From assembly GCA_001414485.1 (NCBI GenBank), contig LLEY01000220.1, forward strand, positions 22,573 through 86,572: a stretch of DNA of 64,000 nt. Direction: 5' to 3'. This DNA is from Calycina herbarum. Lineage: Eukaryota; Ascomycota; Leotiomycetes; Helotiales; Pezizellaceae. The notes under the pieces are model-generated. The model made no database searches, was not told the origin of the DNA, and worked only from the letters and a program-made list of their open reading frames with translations. Shown here piece by piece: positions 10,814-24,242 of the stretch. How positions within the stretch are numbered: position 1 is the stretch's first letter; every line of letters starts with the position of its first letter. The position numbers and the translations under genes are program-made.

Positions 10814-11320
10814 TCAATTGCTAGTTGTTCCAATTTTCTCCTGGGTTCTCCTGAGCGATTGAACGTTACTATCTTGAGACTGGTTTCCGAGTGGACCCGA
10901 TGAAGACATTTGTGCGTTGTCGTCTTGGGATAGAGTTTCGTGAGTGGGGTGAAGTTCGGAATCTGTGTTGTGGATTATGTCGTCAATCTCAGTATAAGTT
11001 GAGTCTGTCCCAGCCGCAGCTCTCTTGATGTCTGAACCAATTTCGTGAAGCGTATTGGTAGTTATGGAGATGGAGGGCTGTGCTGGAATCTCGAAACCAT
11101 TCGTAGCGACAACACCAGTTTTGGAAGGCGAGCTGTGGGTGTCAATGGGAGTCGTCTCGTTCTCTGTCAACTCGGGCGCAAGTCGTGACTTTTCATTCTC
11201 GGAGGAAGAGTTTCATTTTTCGGCTTCGGAGATAGCGAGTGACGAATCATCCTCTCGTGCTTCAACTTTGAAAGCCTGGTCATTACTGCGGCCATCTGGC
11301 ACTGTTGAGTCGTTCTCCAT
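10814..11320 (-). pseudogene. Short Ser/Thr/Glu-rich hypothetical frame with an in-frame stop
   Basis: From the ATG at 11320 the frame reads MENDSTVPDGRSNDQAFKVE, reaches TGA at codon 36 (11215-11213), and then continues open in the same frame to 10814. The downstream part is low-complexity (TENETTPIDTHSSPSKTG..., ending TQEKIGTTSN). Composition is the same on both sides of the stop, and no GT-AG intron removes it cleanly. The reading could be one decayed 168-codon gene or a chance frame. No domain is recognised. Confidence 0.3.
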
Positions 11321-11524
11321 AGCGTACTAAGATGGTGAAGATGAGTTGTAGACCTGTGGAAAGAGGGAATTGGGGTTTTGGTGCAAGAAGAAAGATCGAA
11401 GGAAGCAAGCCAGGAGTAAAGCTTACATCGATCTATTGCATATGGTACATACAAATTGCTTCGTCTTTGAAGATGATGTGATGGTCCTCGTAATATCGCT
11501 ACTGCAGGTCCAAGGATGACAATA

Positions 11525-11689
11525 CGAAAAGGTGAGTTTTTGGGTGGTTGTATGTTCAAGAAGTAAAGCTGAAACTGGAGAAGCTTGATGGTTGATGAGT
11601 GGAAAGTCTTGGGAGAGGAAAGCTGCGTTGTCGAAGAACTTCTTGCAAAAGCGAAAAGGTGAGGTTTTGGGTAGTTGTATTTTCAAGAA
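11525..11689. repeat. 38-bp imperfect direct repeat, 127 bp apart
   Basis: The 38 bases from 11525 and those from 11652 share 35 identities (CGAAAAGGTGAG...GGGT..TTGTAT.TTCAAGAA). Surrounding bases are less similar. The interval 11690-12232 beyond it shows no gene; it is A-rich near the polygalacturonase 3' end. Confidence 0.75.
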
Positions 11690-12232
11690 TGGAAGTTGGA
11701 GGCAAGAGCTGTGGAAGGTGACGATTGGGGTGATGAGGGGGGGTTTCTTGACAATAATAAGCGAGGTCAACAACAACCCCCTCCAACAAGCCCACCCCCC
11801 ACTACCACAATAGTATGTGGGCCATCCCTCACCTTTGAGATCTCTACAGCCTAAGCCTTCCTATCTCGTTGTCAAGACCTTCAAAGACCAACCCCTACCT
11901 AACCATCCCACAAACACCAGTTCGCATGCCCGAATTTGGTGTATGTCCAAACACCGAATGCTTTACACAATCTCTACACACCACGAAAGCCTCCCAAAAT
12001 GAGAAAGAGGAATAAAGTAATTCAGCATTAAAAAATAAATAAATGAAGGTCTAAGGTTTACCAGCACCAAAAAAGTATCAGAAAGTGCTCCAATATCCAC
12101 CCAAGAATCGAAGAGACAAAAAAAGTGAAAAAGTAAAAAGAAGAAGAGAAGAGACAGTCCTGTTGCACCCCACTATCCCACCATTTTTCACCGTATCCAC
12201 TCCTCCACAACAACCATCAAACCTCATCCATC

Positions 12233-13471
12233 CTAAGCAGGACACCCACTAGCAGGATAGTTACAACTACTAGCCTCCCCACCCCCAGTAATCCTCACAT
12301 TTTCAAACGAAACATTCTTACAACTTCCCTCTCCACATAACACATAATAATTCGTCCCCTTAGCCGTCGCGGTCCCGGAGATATTTTGGAACTTGATATT
12401 CTCAATAATAACACCATTGGAAGGGGACCCAGTAGGTCCTCCATTAAGGTAATCCTGTTGAATATCAATTCCGTAATCGGAGATACCTTTGAGTTGGATG
12501 TTGGAGTATGTGATGTTTGCGATGTAGCCGGTGGTGTTGAAGTTTGATTTGATGCGAGCGCCGTTTGTGGAGTTGATGATTTGGGAGTTGGTGAACTTTA
12601 TAGAGGGGTTAGTAGAGATGAAAGGGGAAGAGGAAATGCGGGGGGGGGACAACGTACGAGGACATTGGTAACGTTGTTATCGCTTTTTCCTCCTATGGAT
12701 CCAATGCTTAAACCATGACTTCCTTGACAATACATTCCATCAACGGTGATTTTGTCTCCGCTCGTCACAGCTACACAGTCATCTTGATTATAAACTTTGT
12801 TATTCTTGATCAAGATGTTGGAGCTTGATTTGACACCGAAGGCATCGGAGTTGTGGGCAGCTGCCAGTTTACCACTTGGGTTATTTGGAGTTTCTCCTGC
12901 TCGGTTGTCGAGGACCATGTCTTTTAAGACGACATCTGACGAACCGGTGACGGAGAAAAGATGGACGGGCCAGTTGACGATGTTCAGATTTGAGATTGTG
13001 GAGTTTGCAGTCATCTTCTTGACAGTGATGAAAGTATTTGGCCTACGGTCATCTGTTAGCTAATTCATTCATGCATTATCTTGCAAGTGAAACTTACTTC
13101 GGTACCCCACCGTTCGACCCCAACCCATCCCAATAAAGCGGCCCGTTCCCATCAATCACCGCCCCAGTATCAGACGTAATAGTAACATTCTTGCCCCCAA
13201 AGATCATCGGACTGAAATCGCTACTATTCGTAAAAGCAAAAGTGGTTTTGCCCTGGAAGGTAACAACTGCATTATCCTTCAATTTGGCCAAATCGATAGT
13301 ACTATTCGTCGGCGCCGCAACATCCTTCAAATTGATTTTCGTACACGTAGATACCGCATTCTTGATTTGATCGTATTGAGTAACCGTACACGCATCCTGT
13401 CTCTCTTCAATCGGTGACGCAGAAACAATAGCGGCGAAAACAGACACAAGAAGTAAAGAATGGTACATCAT
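12233..13471 (-). CDS. Endopolygalacturonase (GH28), secreted
   Basis: Three exons on the minus strand: 13471-13098, 13042-12658 and 12595-12233. Introns of 55 and 62 bp have GTAAGT/GTACGT donors, CTAAC branch sites and TAG/AAG acceptors. The product has 373 residues, usual for fungal endo-PGs. Residues 1-18 form a signal peptide (MMYHSLLLVSVFAAIVSA), followed by a short pro-segment ending EER. GH28 catalytic motifs are complete: NSDAF (Asp191), QDDC (Asp212, Asp213), SHGLS (His234) and ARIKS (Arg267, Lys269). Their mutual spacing equals that of Aspergillus niger PGII, shifted by 11. The C-terminus has the usual Cys pair (SSCNYPASGC). The enzyme cleaves alpha-1,4 bonds in homogalacturonan outside the cell. 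Departures from common forms are NSD instead of NTD and SHG instead of GHG; both occur in active fungal PGs. Confidence 0.95.
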
Positions 13472-13620
13472 AGAATAAATAAAATAAGCGAGATCCAACT
13501 AGGGATCAACGAAAGACTTTTGCGAGAATAAAGGATAGTATATCAGCAACAGCACCGACCGGAAAACCCCGCTCCAGAAAATGGGAGAGAACCCTTCTTA
13601 TACCAATACCTACCTAACCC
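13472..13620 (-). promoter_or_regulatory. Upstream region of the polygalacturonase
   Basis: Upstream of the start there is a weak TATA-like GATATACTAT (about 13535-13545) and one GCGGGG (complement of 13567-13572) that fits the SYGGRG site of the carbon-repressor CreA/Cre1. One such hexamer is weak evidence. Carbon repression is usual for fungal pectinase genes. Confidence 0.22.
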
Positions 13621-14814
13621 AACCCCACAAAAGGTAATTACCCATCTCAAAGAGTGGAGATCCAGAGCCTCTTCTCTCATCTCTAAACCGTCCAAGAAGT
13701 CAGCGACGCTAAACATGATCTCATCTCTGAACATGTTTCGGGAAAACTTTTTTTTCGAACCCAACGGATCAGTTATTTGCATCGCATCCAGTGGAACGAA
13801 TACCAGGGCATAATCGTCTGATGCTTGTCGATCTTGAAACAGGCATCTTATTGGTCAAGTCCCTAAAATTCATGCGGTGGAATTCATCTTTTAAGCTTTG
13901 TCCGACCGGAATCTTCGCAAATTAAGGAGGGGAACCCCGCAAGATGCAGGCGATCCGGTTCGAGGCCACAAAACACAAGACGATGGAGAAATTTCAGAGA
14001 TGAGAACGTTTCTCCTCTCAATGTGGCATCTTGTGAGCTATGCGCCCGTTTGTAAGGCGAGACGATGTAGAAACGGAGGAAATCTGGACGTAGCTTGGCT
14101 TTTGGATATGGACTTGACTGGACGTTATATGTTCCACAAGTAGGATTTGGGATGGATAGATGGGTTAAATTGTTGGGATGAATGGGAGACGGAAGATGTG
14201 ATGCCGGATGAAGTTTTGGAAGGTGAGCGGTCCCGATGCGACGATGCCAGTGGCTGGGAAGATGGGATTGTGGAAACGTGACAGAGAGGTGACATATATA
14301 CTCGGATCTTTTGAGAGAATAAGAACTTGTATTGACATCCCATCAAATCAGGGTTATTTTCCGGATTATACGAGTAAGAACTCGTTCAAGAAGAGAAACG
14401 GCTTTGAGAGGAGACGATGAGTGACACGTGATCTGCCACTTATTCTGAATCCCGGGCCTGGAAACTAATACCTGGGACTGGTACAAACAGAGTGTCAAGA
14501 ATACCAAATTGATGGATGCAAACAAATTGGGCGCATAAGTACTCAAATACTCTCACACTCTCAGGAAATTGAGAAATCCGCGATAAACAAGCTACCTACC
14601 CAGCAACCCGGGGTACTTGCAAATTTTGCGGTTGTGCCTTCCTCACGTTCTTCCATATGTCTTCACTCACGCAATACCCGCTCAACTTTCTTTCGTGATA
14701 CCTTCCATATTAGAAGATCAACTAAGAACTTTTGTATTAGTTGCTCTTTTCTCACACCCCGTGTTGGACACCTTCGCACTTGCCTTGGATAGTTGTTTAT
14801 TAGTACTAGACCTT
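13621..14814. other. Intergenic, no gene seen
   Basis: Short open frames only, none with recognisable domains or matching context. Composition is normal up to the abrupt AT-rich boundary near 14.86 kb. Confidence 0.5.
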
Positions 14815-16130
14815 ATTTATTTATTTATTTATTTCTATTTAACGTCAAGCGAAGTCTAGCTCGCGTGGGCTAGGTTCTAAAAGAGTCCCAGTTTTAGGCA
14901 AATGACGCTAGGGGGGTGCCCTAAGCTACAGGGGGTGTAAATGAAAGAACGCTAATTTATAAGAGACAGTTTAAAGAGAAGCTCTACTTCGAAGCAGCTC
15001 TTATTCTGAATTAGTATGAAAACTAGAGTAGAATAAGAAAACAGTATATAATAATAGAGAATAGAGAATAGAAAGGGTTATAGAGTAGAAGAGAGAGAGA
15101 TTTCTCTATCGAGGACAGATCTTAGTATAAAACTTTGTCTTATAGTAGACCTTGTAAAATAGCTTCTTATAGTATAAGCTGAAAAGTAGTTAAGAGTTCT
15201 TCTTAGCTTCTATAAGTAGTCTAGGAGCTACTTTGTTTATAAGTCTACAAAAGAGTAGATAGAATTAAGTCTTCTCCTTTCTATACTTATACTCCTCTAA
15301 GGTAAGTAGTATATTAAGGTAAAGAAAGCGAAGATAGTACGTAGTAAAGTCTCCGTAGCTAGAGCGAGTAGTAATTAAGCGAGCTAGAACCTCTCTTAGT
15401 AAGCGAAGTAACCTAGGTTTTAAGAACTAGTTATCGAGCTCTAGATTCTTATATAACCTAGGAGGTGTAGCTTTCTATAGCTTCTTTATAAGCTGTACCC
15501 CTGTTTCTTTAACCTCTCTCTTAAGTGTAGTAGTATAGAGTAAGAGAAGAGAGTTTAAAGAGAGTAGCTAAGCGCCTCTCTCTATAGCTCTATCTACTAT
15601 CTTATTATCTTAGATATCTATATAGCTAGAATACTATATAGTTTAAACTTTTCTAAAGTATAGTAGAGCTAACTTATTAACTCTATTAAAAGTCTCTTAT
15701 AAAGTGTTATAAGATCGGTAGGTTAGTTATAGTATAGCTTCGAGGTTATTAAGACAGATCTAGTACTTCTTAGTTAATAACTAGAAAGAGGAAGCTAGGG
15801 CTAATTCGAGACTATATAAAGCTACTCTAGCCTTAGCGTCGTATATCTCTAGTACTAGTAAAAGATATATATTTATTATATCTTATAGTTTAATAAGTAC
15901 TTCTTTATTATTTAGTTTAGGTTTTATTTAAATATATAGTAAAGTTAGAGTATATTCTCTCTACGCTAGAACCTTTATAACGCTTTTCTCTTATATTTCG
16001 TCTTCTAAGTTTAAGAGAAAGAGGAGAATAAATTCTCTTTCTCTACGTCTCTTCTATAGTTTACTTCTTAAGTCTACGATTACTAACTAGCTAACTACTT
16101 TCTACGTACTCTTCGTAGACTAATAAGAAA
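14815..16130 (-). mobile_element. 5'-truncated LINE (Tad1-like) 3' fragment, RIP-mutated
   Basis: Read on the minus strand, the segment carries an RNase H domain with stops of RIP type. DAKARVALYSLELALASSF (about 15835-15780) fits the RNase H DAEA...L motif, and NKIVDRAI fits the GNExVDRxA motif. The region then reads TTRSSYGDFTTYYLRF, which corresponds to the RSGHGDFAxYHxRF segment at the C-terminus of fungal LINEs. The left end is a TTTA-repeat tract (14815-14838), which is an A-rich tail on the element's own strand. The reverse transcriptase and endonuclease are absent, the normal outcome of 5' truncation. Class from motif recognition; the clade is tentative. Confidence 0.65.
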
Positions 16131-16277
16131 TAATTAGATTAGATTAGATTAATAATCTATAATTAATCTAATTATAAATTAATAAGATTCTAATTATTAA
16201 TTAGATTAATTAAAAGTTATTAATTAGATTATTAATTAATATTATATATAACCGGCCTAGAGATATCGAAGGCCGGG
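16131..16277. repeat. TTAGAT/TTAATTA simple repeat and GC-rich palindrome
   Basis: A TTAGAT/ATTAAT-type low-complexity tract is followed by an inverted pair CCGGCCT...AGGCCGG (16252-16276) abutting the E1 LTR. The palindrome is the only GC-rich block for kilobases. Confidence 0.6.
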
Positions 16278-16725
16278 TGTTACGAATCACGTTATACGTA
16301 GTAAGTAGTCTAGACAGCGCTCTAATAGAACAAGGCACGATATCTAGGAAATAGAAGGTAATATAGAAGAGAATTAGTAATATAGAAGGTATTTAGGAAT
16401 TCTAGGATCTTACTATTAGATAACCGTTAGAAGTTATATAATAGATTCTATTAGATCTTATAAGAGATCTATAGAGATCTAGAGATCTATACTTTTATAG
16501 GGATCTAGATAGTACGAAGGGTTCTATATAGAACTAGTACGTCTACTATTAGATAGGAGCTATATACTTAACTTTAGTTATTAATCTTATTATCTTATTT
16601 AATATCTTTGATATAAGTAACGAGTTTACTTCTAAGTAAACAACCTATCGCGTCTATACTTCTTACTTATATACTAATATTCGAGACTTAGTTACTTTTA
16701 TTTAGTTCGTTTAAGTTTTATTATA
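16278..16725 (+). repeat. E1 5' LTR
   Basis: 448 bp, TGTTACG...TTATA. It is followed directly by CTTTAAGTACCTGCTTAG, the same internal start as in E2 and E3. Confidence 0.85.
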
Positions 16726-16759
16726 CTTTAAGTACCTGCTTAGAAGTACTACTAATACG

Positions 16760-19700
16760 ATGTTAAAAACTATACTATTCTTAGGATTAACCTCTATACT
16801 ACTACTAGTACTAATAATACTAGTAGTACTAGTTACTACTATTAGAGAGGAAGTAAAGTTACTAGTACTAAGAATATTCAACATCTCTCTAGAGAAACTT
16901 ACTAAGTTTATTATAAAAGCCTTAATATACTTAAACTTTTACTTAGTATAGTTCGCTTATAAAACAGATTAAGTTATATAGCTTACTATCTATCTTAAGA
17001 GAGCGGTATATAACTAGATAAAACCGTACTTAGAGGATTTTTAGAAGAATAAAACGTTAAACGGAAAAGTATTAAACCTTATAAGTAAAAGTACTTAGGG
17101 ATTGTTTTTAACTATTACTAGATTTAAGAAAGGAATTAATCAAGTATTTATAGATATAGATTTAAAGAAAAAAGCAGTATAAGCTTTATATAGCCTTCGG
17201 TAGAAAGACTTAGCTACTAAGTATATATTAATATTCTAGTAGTATTCTACACGTCTTAGTTAGAATAACAAAGCTTTATATAAGCAGTTCTATAGAGGAT
17301 TAAAGAATAGTATTAAAGACGAATTAGTATAAGACGACTCCTTAGATATACTTAACGAATTAACTAATAATATAATCAAAATCGATAATCGGAATTATAA
17401 GCGAAGTCTAGAGAAGAAAGGTAGTTATAGATATTAATAGAGAAAAGGTAGAAAGAAGAACTATAGAGATTCTATAGAAATTAATACTACTTAGAAACGC
17501 TAGGTCTTAAAGAAAGAGACTTAAGAAAAAAATCTACTAAAAAGAGGACTTTCCTAAGAGAAGCGAAATCGTCGACGTAAGTAGAACTTATATTATAACT
17601 ATAGCCTCTTTAGCTATAGAGTAAATAAGTATAGTAAGAAGAAAGACTCTAAAGAGAAGAAATAGGCTAATACTACTATTTAAAAAGAAGTAGCTTTATT
17701 AAAAAGATTTAAACTTATAGATAAGAAACTCGAAGCTAGAGGTTATAGTACGTAGATTAAAACAGATGCCTCGGATATAATAGTAGACGTTATATATCTA
17801 TAGCTAAATAAAGAAACTAAGTTATAAGTTAGTAAGATAACGTGTATATATAGCGAACCGGCTAAATAAGCGAACCGGCTAAAATTTTCTACGCTCGCGA
17901 TTAAAATTATAGTAACTCTACTATAACGCTTCTAATTAATTAAAACTACTTAGAAATCTCTTTCTTAGATACTTCTTTTATAATATTATAAGTACGTATA
18001 TTATAACTAGTCTCTCTGTAGTTACTATAGTATTATATATATAATTCTTCTCTTAGCTTCTAACTACTACTTCTCTTTATTTCTTATATTACCTGCTTAC
18101 TAATATCTCTATTATCCTATAGGTCCTACGCTTCCTATTAGCTAAGTGATTCTTCTTACTATAAGCGTGTTTTTTTAGCTCTATAGCGCTTACTTAGTAC
18201 TTTATTTACTTATTAAAGTCTCTAGTTCTTAGCTTTTAATAGTATTATCTAGTATATTACTTTTAATATACCTTTTATAAACTAGTTAATAGCTTTGTAA
18301 ATAGAGATTAGAGAGCTACTTTAGTAGTAGGAAATTTAATCTTTAATAAATATAGTCTATAATAAGGCTTTAGTAGAGTTATTTAGTATCTAGGAAACCT
18401 AAGACTAAGCGGAACACGAGGGGGAGTTTAGAGACGTTAACGTCTTTAGCTTAAGATTAAGTATAGAAATCACACTTTCTAGGTCGAATAAAAGAAGCCT
18501 AGCTTCTTAGAACTCTTCTTAGATATTACTTTCTATTATTATAATATTAAATATAGTATAGAAAGTAGAAAAGAAATCATTCTTAATAATATAGATAATC
18601 TAAGCCTATATTATATCTTTAATTTACTAACTATATATCTTTTTTAAATAGCTAAAACAGCTAATATTAAGTAGCTAGAGTATATAAGAAGAATAAGCAG
18701 GTATATAAAGAGTAATAATATTATTTTCCTTATAATATTTCTTAAACTCGTTAGAGTAGTAGCTTTTATAGCTGTCGAGAACTAATAAGTAATAACTACT
18801 AATAGATTAAAACTTAGTATACTTCTTAAAATATTAAATCTAATCTATATCTTTCTTATTTATTATCTAACTATTTTTAATAATAGTAACTACCTAGTTA
18901 GATAGAAATCTACTATTTTAGTACTAAGAAGTGAAATGATTTTTTATAGTAATAATTATAAATAGTAGAATACTCTAGCCTTAGATATTAACCTCTTAGA
19001 TTACTATAACCTATTCCCGATTACTAGGCTATACTCTTTTTACTCTTATATATCCTTCTAAGCTTATAATAACTATTATAGTTAAGATAACGTCTGTTAT
19101 AAACCTAGTCTTATTAAAGTTATAGATATCTATATCGTAGATTCTATACTTTACTACTATACTTTATATAAGCTTAAACCAGCTACGAATAACTTCTAGG
19201 TCTTCGTACTTAGCTCTCTAGTAGTTATATTTTCGTTAAAAGCGTATCTAGAGTTCTAGACAATGCTTAATAAAGTTAGAAGCCTAACACGTTCTAATAT
19301 ATAGTACGTCACGTGCTTTAAGAAGTCGATTTACTATATTCTTAACTATAGATATCTATAGAGGAAATCCTTTTATAGCTAGGTTAAGAATATATTAAAT
19401 AAGTACTAATTCCTCTAGCTTAGTTATTTTCTATAAATTAGCTAGAATATTATATTATAAAGGTATACTAAGTAAACGTTAACCTAGCTTCTAGTAATCT
19501 ATAGAATAGGTTCTTATAGTAGCTTAAGTACGTAAATTTAGGTCTTTTTACATAGCCTAGATAGCTAAGACTAACCGGCTTTTGTTATTTTTCTAAGATA
19601 TCGTTTATTATAGAGAAATTTAATATTTAGTAGAGGTATAGTAGAGAAGCGGTGTTTTAGCCAGTTCGCTTGTTTAGCTGATTTGCTATATATATACGTT

Positions 19701-22599
19701 ATAAGATACTAATAATAGTAGAAATCTACTTCTTAAAGAATATTATAATATATAGTTAGAAATAGAATATAAATTACCTCTTTAAGTAGAATATAAGTTA
19801 CTACTATTAATAAGTTTATTAAAGTTATTAGAATCGGAATCTAACTCGTTAGAAATAGATCTAAGAATATATAAGCCTAAACTAGGTAAGATATAAGTAT
19901 TTATTAGAACCTTCGAAAGAGAGAATAGATAGGTATATATAGAAAATTAGAAACCTAATTTTTAAAGTCTATATTCTATATAAGGAATTAACTCTATAGT
20001 TTTAACTACTTATATAATAGTTTAGAACGAATAAGACAGAGTAATAATAGTAAGCTTTATTACTAGAAGGAAAACTATCGAACTTAAGAAACCTAGACCT
20101 AAGTAGACAGTATCTAATAAGCTATCTAGTTAGCCTAAGATAGAAGATAGATAGATAGTCGTAGACCTCTAAGAAGAAACTAGTTTATAGTAATAGCAGG
20201 GTTCTAAGAACTTTATAAGTTAACTGAAATCTAGTTTCCTAGATACGCTATCTAAGGAAACAATACTAGAAATAGGAGGCTAGTATACTATAGTCGTCTT
20301 AGTTAGAACAGTTAGAGTAATATTTTAGGAATTTAGAACTAGAAAGTTATTTAGTATAATCTTTTAAGAAATAAACAAATATAATATTAACTAAGAAACG
20401 GAAATAATATAAGAACTCTACTATCTAATAATTAGAGAGATAAATACTATCTCTGGAGAAAATCAGTTAGTAGTAAATATAAAAATATAAGAAAAGGAAC
20501 TCTAAGTTATAATCAACTCTAGAGTAATAGATAACTTTCTTTCTCTAATAGCTTTAGAAAAGCTAAACGTTCTAATTAAAAATATAAAGCTATACTACCT
20601 AGAGGTAGTTAATAGAATAGATATTACCTACTAAGATAGAATTATTAATTAATAAACTATTCTAATAAAAGTTAATATTAAAGAATACTACTTAGATATA
20701 TAATTCGATATTATTAAAATAGAGAGTAAGAAAGTAATACTTAGTATACTATAGATTTAAGAATATAATCTAGATATTAACTAGAAGGCTTAAACTATAA
20801 CCTTTAGTTAATATAATTACATAGGTTTATAATTATAACTATAAGCCTAGAACGAGGTTAGCGCTATCTCTTCTAATATACTAGAACACCTCGCTTAGAG
20901 TTCTTTATAGGTTAGCTAGCTAGCTAATAATAAAATACCTATATAGTATAGAGAATTTAAGACTTTATTTAAAAACTCGAAAGATTTATAAGCTTTACTA
21001 GAATATTACTTATAAGATTATAAGATTAAATTAAAAGAGAGTTATTACCTCTTAAAGTAGAAGCTTTAGTTATATAACTAGAAAAGCTTATAGAGAATAG
21101 AAAATTATATAAGAGAAGGTATTAAGAAGATATATATTAAGAAATCTAAGTTACTAATTACCTTAAATATACTTATTATTAAGAAGAAAGACAACCTAGG
21201 AAGAAGAGTATATATTAATTACTAAGAAGTAAATTATACTATAGTTAAAGACGCTTATCTACTACTACCTAGCTAATACTTATAAGATAAGTTAAGTAAA
21301 GTAGTACGATTTATAAAACTAGATTAATAAAATACTTATAAACTTATATAAATAAAAGTTAGAGACAAATAGAAAACAGTATTCGCTTTACTATTAAGCT
21401 TTTATAAATATATAGTTATAATATTTAGACTATATAATATACTAGCTATATACTAGAGATAAAAAAATAATATTTTAAGAGATCTTCTAAGAGTAATAGT
21501 AATCTATTACCTAGATAATATCTTAATCTTCTTAGAAAAAGAAGAAGAATATAAGAGATATATTAAAGAAGTTTTATAACAACTTATAGAAGTAAACTCT
21601 CGACTAAAACTCTCGAAATATAAATTTAGAGTAACTTAGACACTTTTCTTAGAATAGGTATTTAACTTAGAGAAAATAGAAATAGATCTAATAAAGATCT
21701 AGAATATCTTAAATTAGAAGTTACTAGAGAATATTAAGAATATATAATCCTTCTTTAGATTTATAAACTTCTATCGTCTATTTATCTAAGACTATATAAA
21801 GATTACTAAACTAATATTAGTACTAGTAAAAAAGGCTATTAACTTTATTTAGAATAAATAAGCTAAGAACGCTTTTTAGAAAATCAAAGTAAGGTTTATA
21901 GAAAAACCTATTCTATATAATTTTAATATAAATAAACCTAGTATAATTAAAATAGATACCTTAGATATAGTAGTAAGTATGATTTACTTATAACTAAATA
22001 ATAAAAAGAAACTTATATCTATTATATATTTTTCTAAAATATTTAACCTAGTATAATAAAACTATAGTATCTTTAATAAAGAATTACTTACTATAGTATT
22101 AGCTTTAGAATACTAGAGAATCTATTTATAGCTAGTAAAGTAGTAAGTTACGGTTTTATTTAACTATAAGAACCTTAGAGCGTTTATAATAACTAAGGAA
22201 CTTATAACTAGATAATTAGCTAGATAGTTAGAGATATTAGAAGAGTTTAATATTATTATTTATTATATAAAAGAAACGTTAAACACTTAAGCTAATACTC
22301 TTAGTTAGAAACCTAGATATAAGAGAAATAAGAAGTTTAAGAAGATTATAATCTTAAAAACTCTTAAGAATAAGAATTTAGCCTCTATAATTTATAAGAT
22401 TACTACTATAAAAAATAATAATCTATAGTAAGAAAAGATATAGTAGACGTAGAAGAAGAATTAGCTAGAGTTAGCTAAATAGGAAGATATACTATCTAAT
22501 CTAGTCTAGAGAAGAGATTTTACTAATATCTACTATACTATAAATAAGCGTAATAATAAAGAAAGACATAAAAATAGAAAGTTATAGGTTCTAGATTTA
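16760..22599 (+). pseudogene. E1 gag-pol remnant, interrupted by P1
   Basis: Plus-strand reading full of TAA and TAG codons. A gag zinc knuckle lies at about 17590-17632: YNYSLFSYRVNKYSKK fits CX2CX4HX4C with Cys changed to Tyr by G-to-A. The protease is near 20520 (INSRVIDNF for IDSGATGNF). The reverse transcriptase YLDN (21508-21519) stands for YLDD. RNase H lies around 21930-22140, followed by ANTLS at the RNase H/integrase linker. Every damaged signature is explained by C-to-T or G-to-A. The frame is split by P1 at 17840-19699 and ends at P2. It cannot encode active protein. Confidence 0.8.
17840..19699 (-). mobile_element. pogo/Fot1-type transposon P1, 1860 bp
   Basis: TIR starts ACGTGTATATAT and then has two tandem 17-mers of the form AGCGAACCGGCTAAATA. 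The right end is the inverse with RIP changes. TA flanks both ends (17838-17839 and 19700-19701). The transposase reads on the minus strand and is collinear with P2 (same family, 1859 bp without E2). It is inactivated by many stop codons and inserted in the gag/protease part of E1. Confidence 0.85.
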
Positions 22600-23699
22600 A
22601 CGTATATATATAGCGAACCGGCTAAATAAGCGAACTAGCTAAAACCCCGCGCCTCTACTACACCTCTACTAAATATTAAATTTCTCTATAACGAACGATA
22701 TCTTAGAAAAATAACAAAAGCCAGTTAGTCTTAGCTATCTAAGCTATGTAAAAAGACCTAAATTTACGTAGTTAAGCTACTATAAGAACCTATTCTATAG
22801 ATTACTAGAAGCTAGGTTAACGTTTACTTAATATACTTTTATAATACGATATTCTAGCTAATTTATAGAAAATAACTAAGCTAGAGGAATTAGTACTTAT
22901 TTAATATATCCTTAACCTAGCTATAAAAGGATTTCCTCTATAGATATCTATAGTTAAGAATATAGTAAATCGACTTCTTAAAGTATATAATACGCTATAT
23001 ATTAGAACGTATTAGGCTTCTAACTTTATTAAGTACTGTCTAGAACTCTAGATACGCTTCTAATAAAAATACGACTACTAGAGAGCTAAGTACGAAGACC
23101 TAGAAGTTATTCGTAGCTGGTTTAAGCTTATATAACGTATAGTAGTAAAGTATAGAATCTATAATATAAATATCTATAACTTTAATAAGACTAGGTTTAT
23201 AATAGGTATTATCTTAACTATAATAGTTATTATAAGCTTAGAAGGATATATAAGAGTAAAAAAAGTATAGCCTAGTAATTAGAAATAAGTTATAGTAATC
23301 TAGAGTATTAATACCTAAGGCTAGAGTATTCTACTATTTATAATTATTACTATAAAAAATTATCTTACTTCTTAGTACTAAAACAGTAGACTTCTACCTA
23401 ACTAGGTAATTACTATTATTAAAAATAGTTAGATAATAAATAAGAAAGATATAGATTAGATTTAATATTTTAAGAAGTATACTAAGTTTTAATCTATTAG
23501 TAGTTATCGTCTATTAGTTCTCGACGACTATAAAAGCTACTACTCTAATAAGTTTAAGGAATATTATAAGTAAAATAATATTATTACTCTTTATATACCT
23601 GCTTATTCTTCTTATATACTCTAGCTACTCGACGTTAGCTGTTTTAGCTCTTTAAAAAAGGTATATAGTTAGTAAATTAAAGATATAATACGGGCTTAG

Positions 23700-24153
23700 T
23701 ATAACGAAACTTAAACGAACTAAACAAAGATAACTAAGTCTCGAAGGTTAGTATACAGGTAAGAAGTATATATACGCTAGATTATTCACTTAGAAGTGAA
23801 CTCGTTACTTATATCAAAGATATTAAATAAGATAATAAGATTAATAACTAAAGTTAAGTACGAAGCTTCTATCTAATAGCAGACGTGCTAGTCTTATATA
23901 GAACCTTTATCCTAATTACATCGCTTATATCGCTCGCGTCGCTCGCGATTAAGGCGATCAGAGCGATATAGGCGATTACGTTACATAACTATATATAACT
24001 TCTAATATTACTATAATAGTAAAATCCTAAAATCCCTAAATACCCTTCGTATTACTAATTTCCTCCTATATTACCTTCTATTCCTAGATGTTATACCTTA
24101 TCTTATTAGAACACTATCTAGACTACTTACTATATATACTGTGATTCGTAATA
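23700..24153 (-). repeat. E2 3' LTR
   Basis: 454 bp. Contains two copies of the 9-bp unit TCGCTCGCG, where the partner LTR has three. Confidence 0.88.
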
Positions 24154-24242
24154 CTATCCCCTTCTTAGACTAGCGTATCCCTACGCTTAAGTATAGCCTA
24201 AGAAATATCGTTAAGAGACTAGCAGCCTCCCTAGTTTCTATT

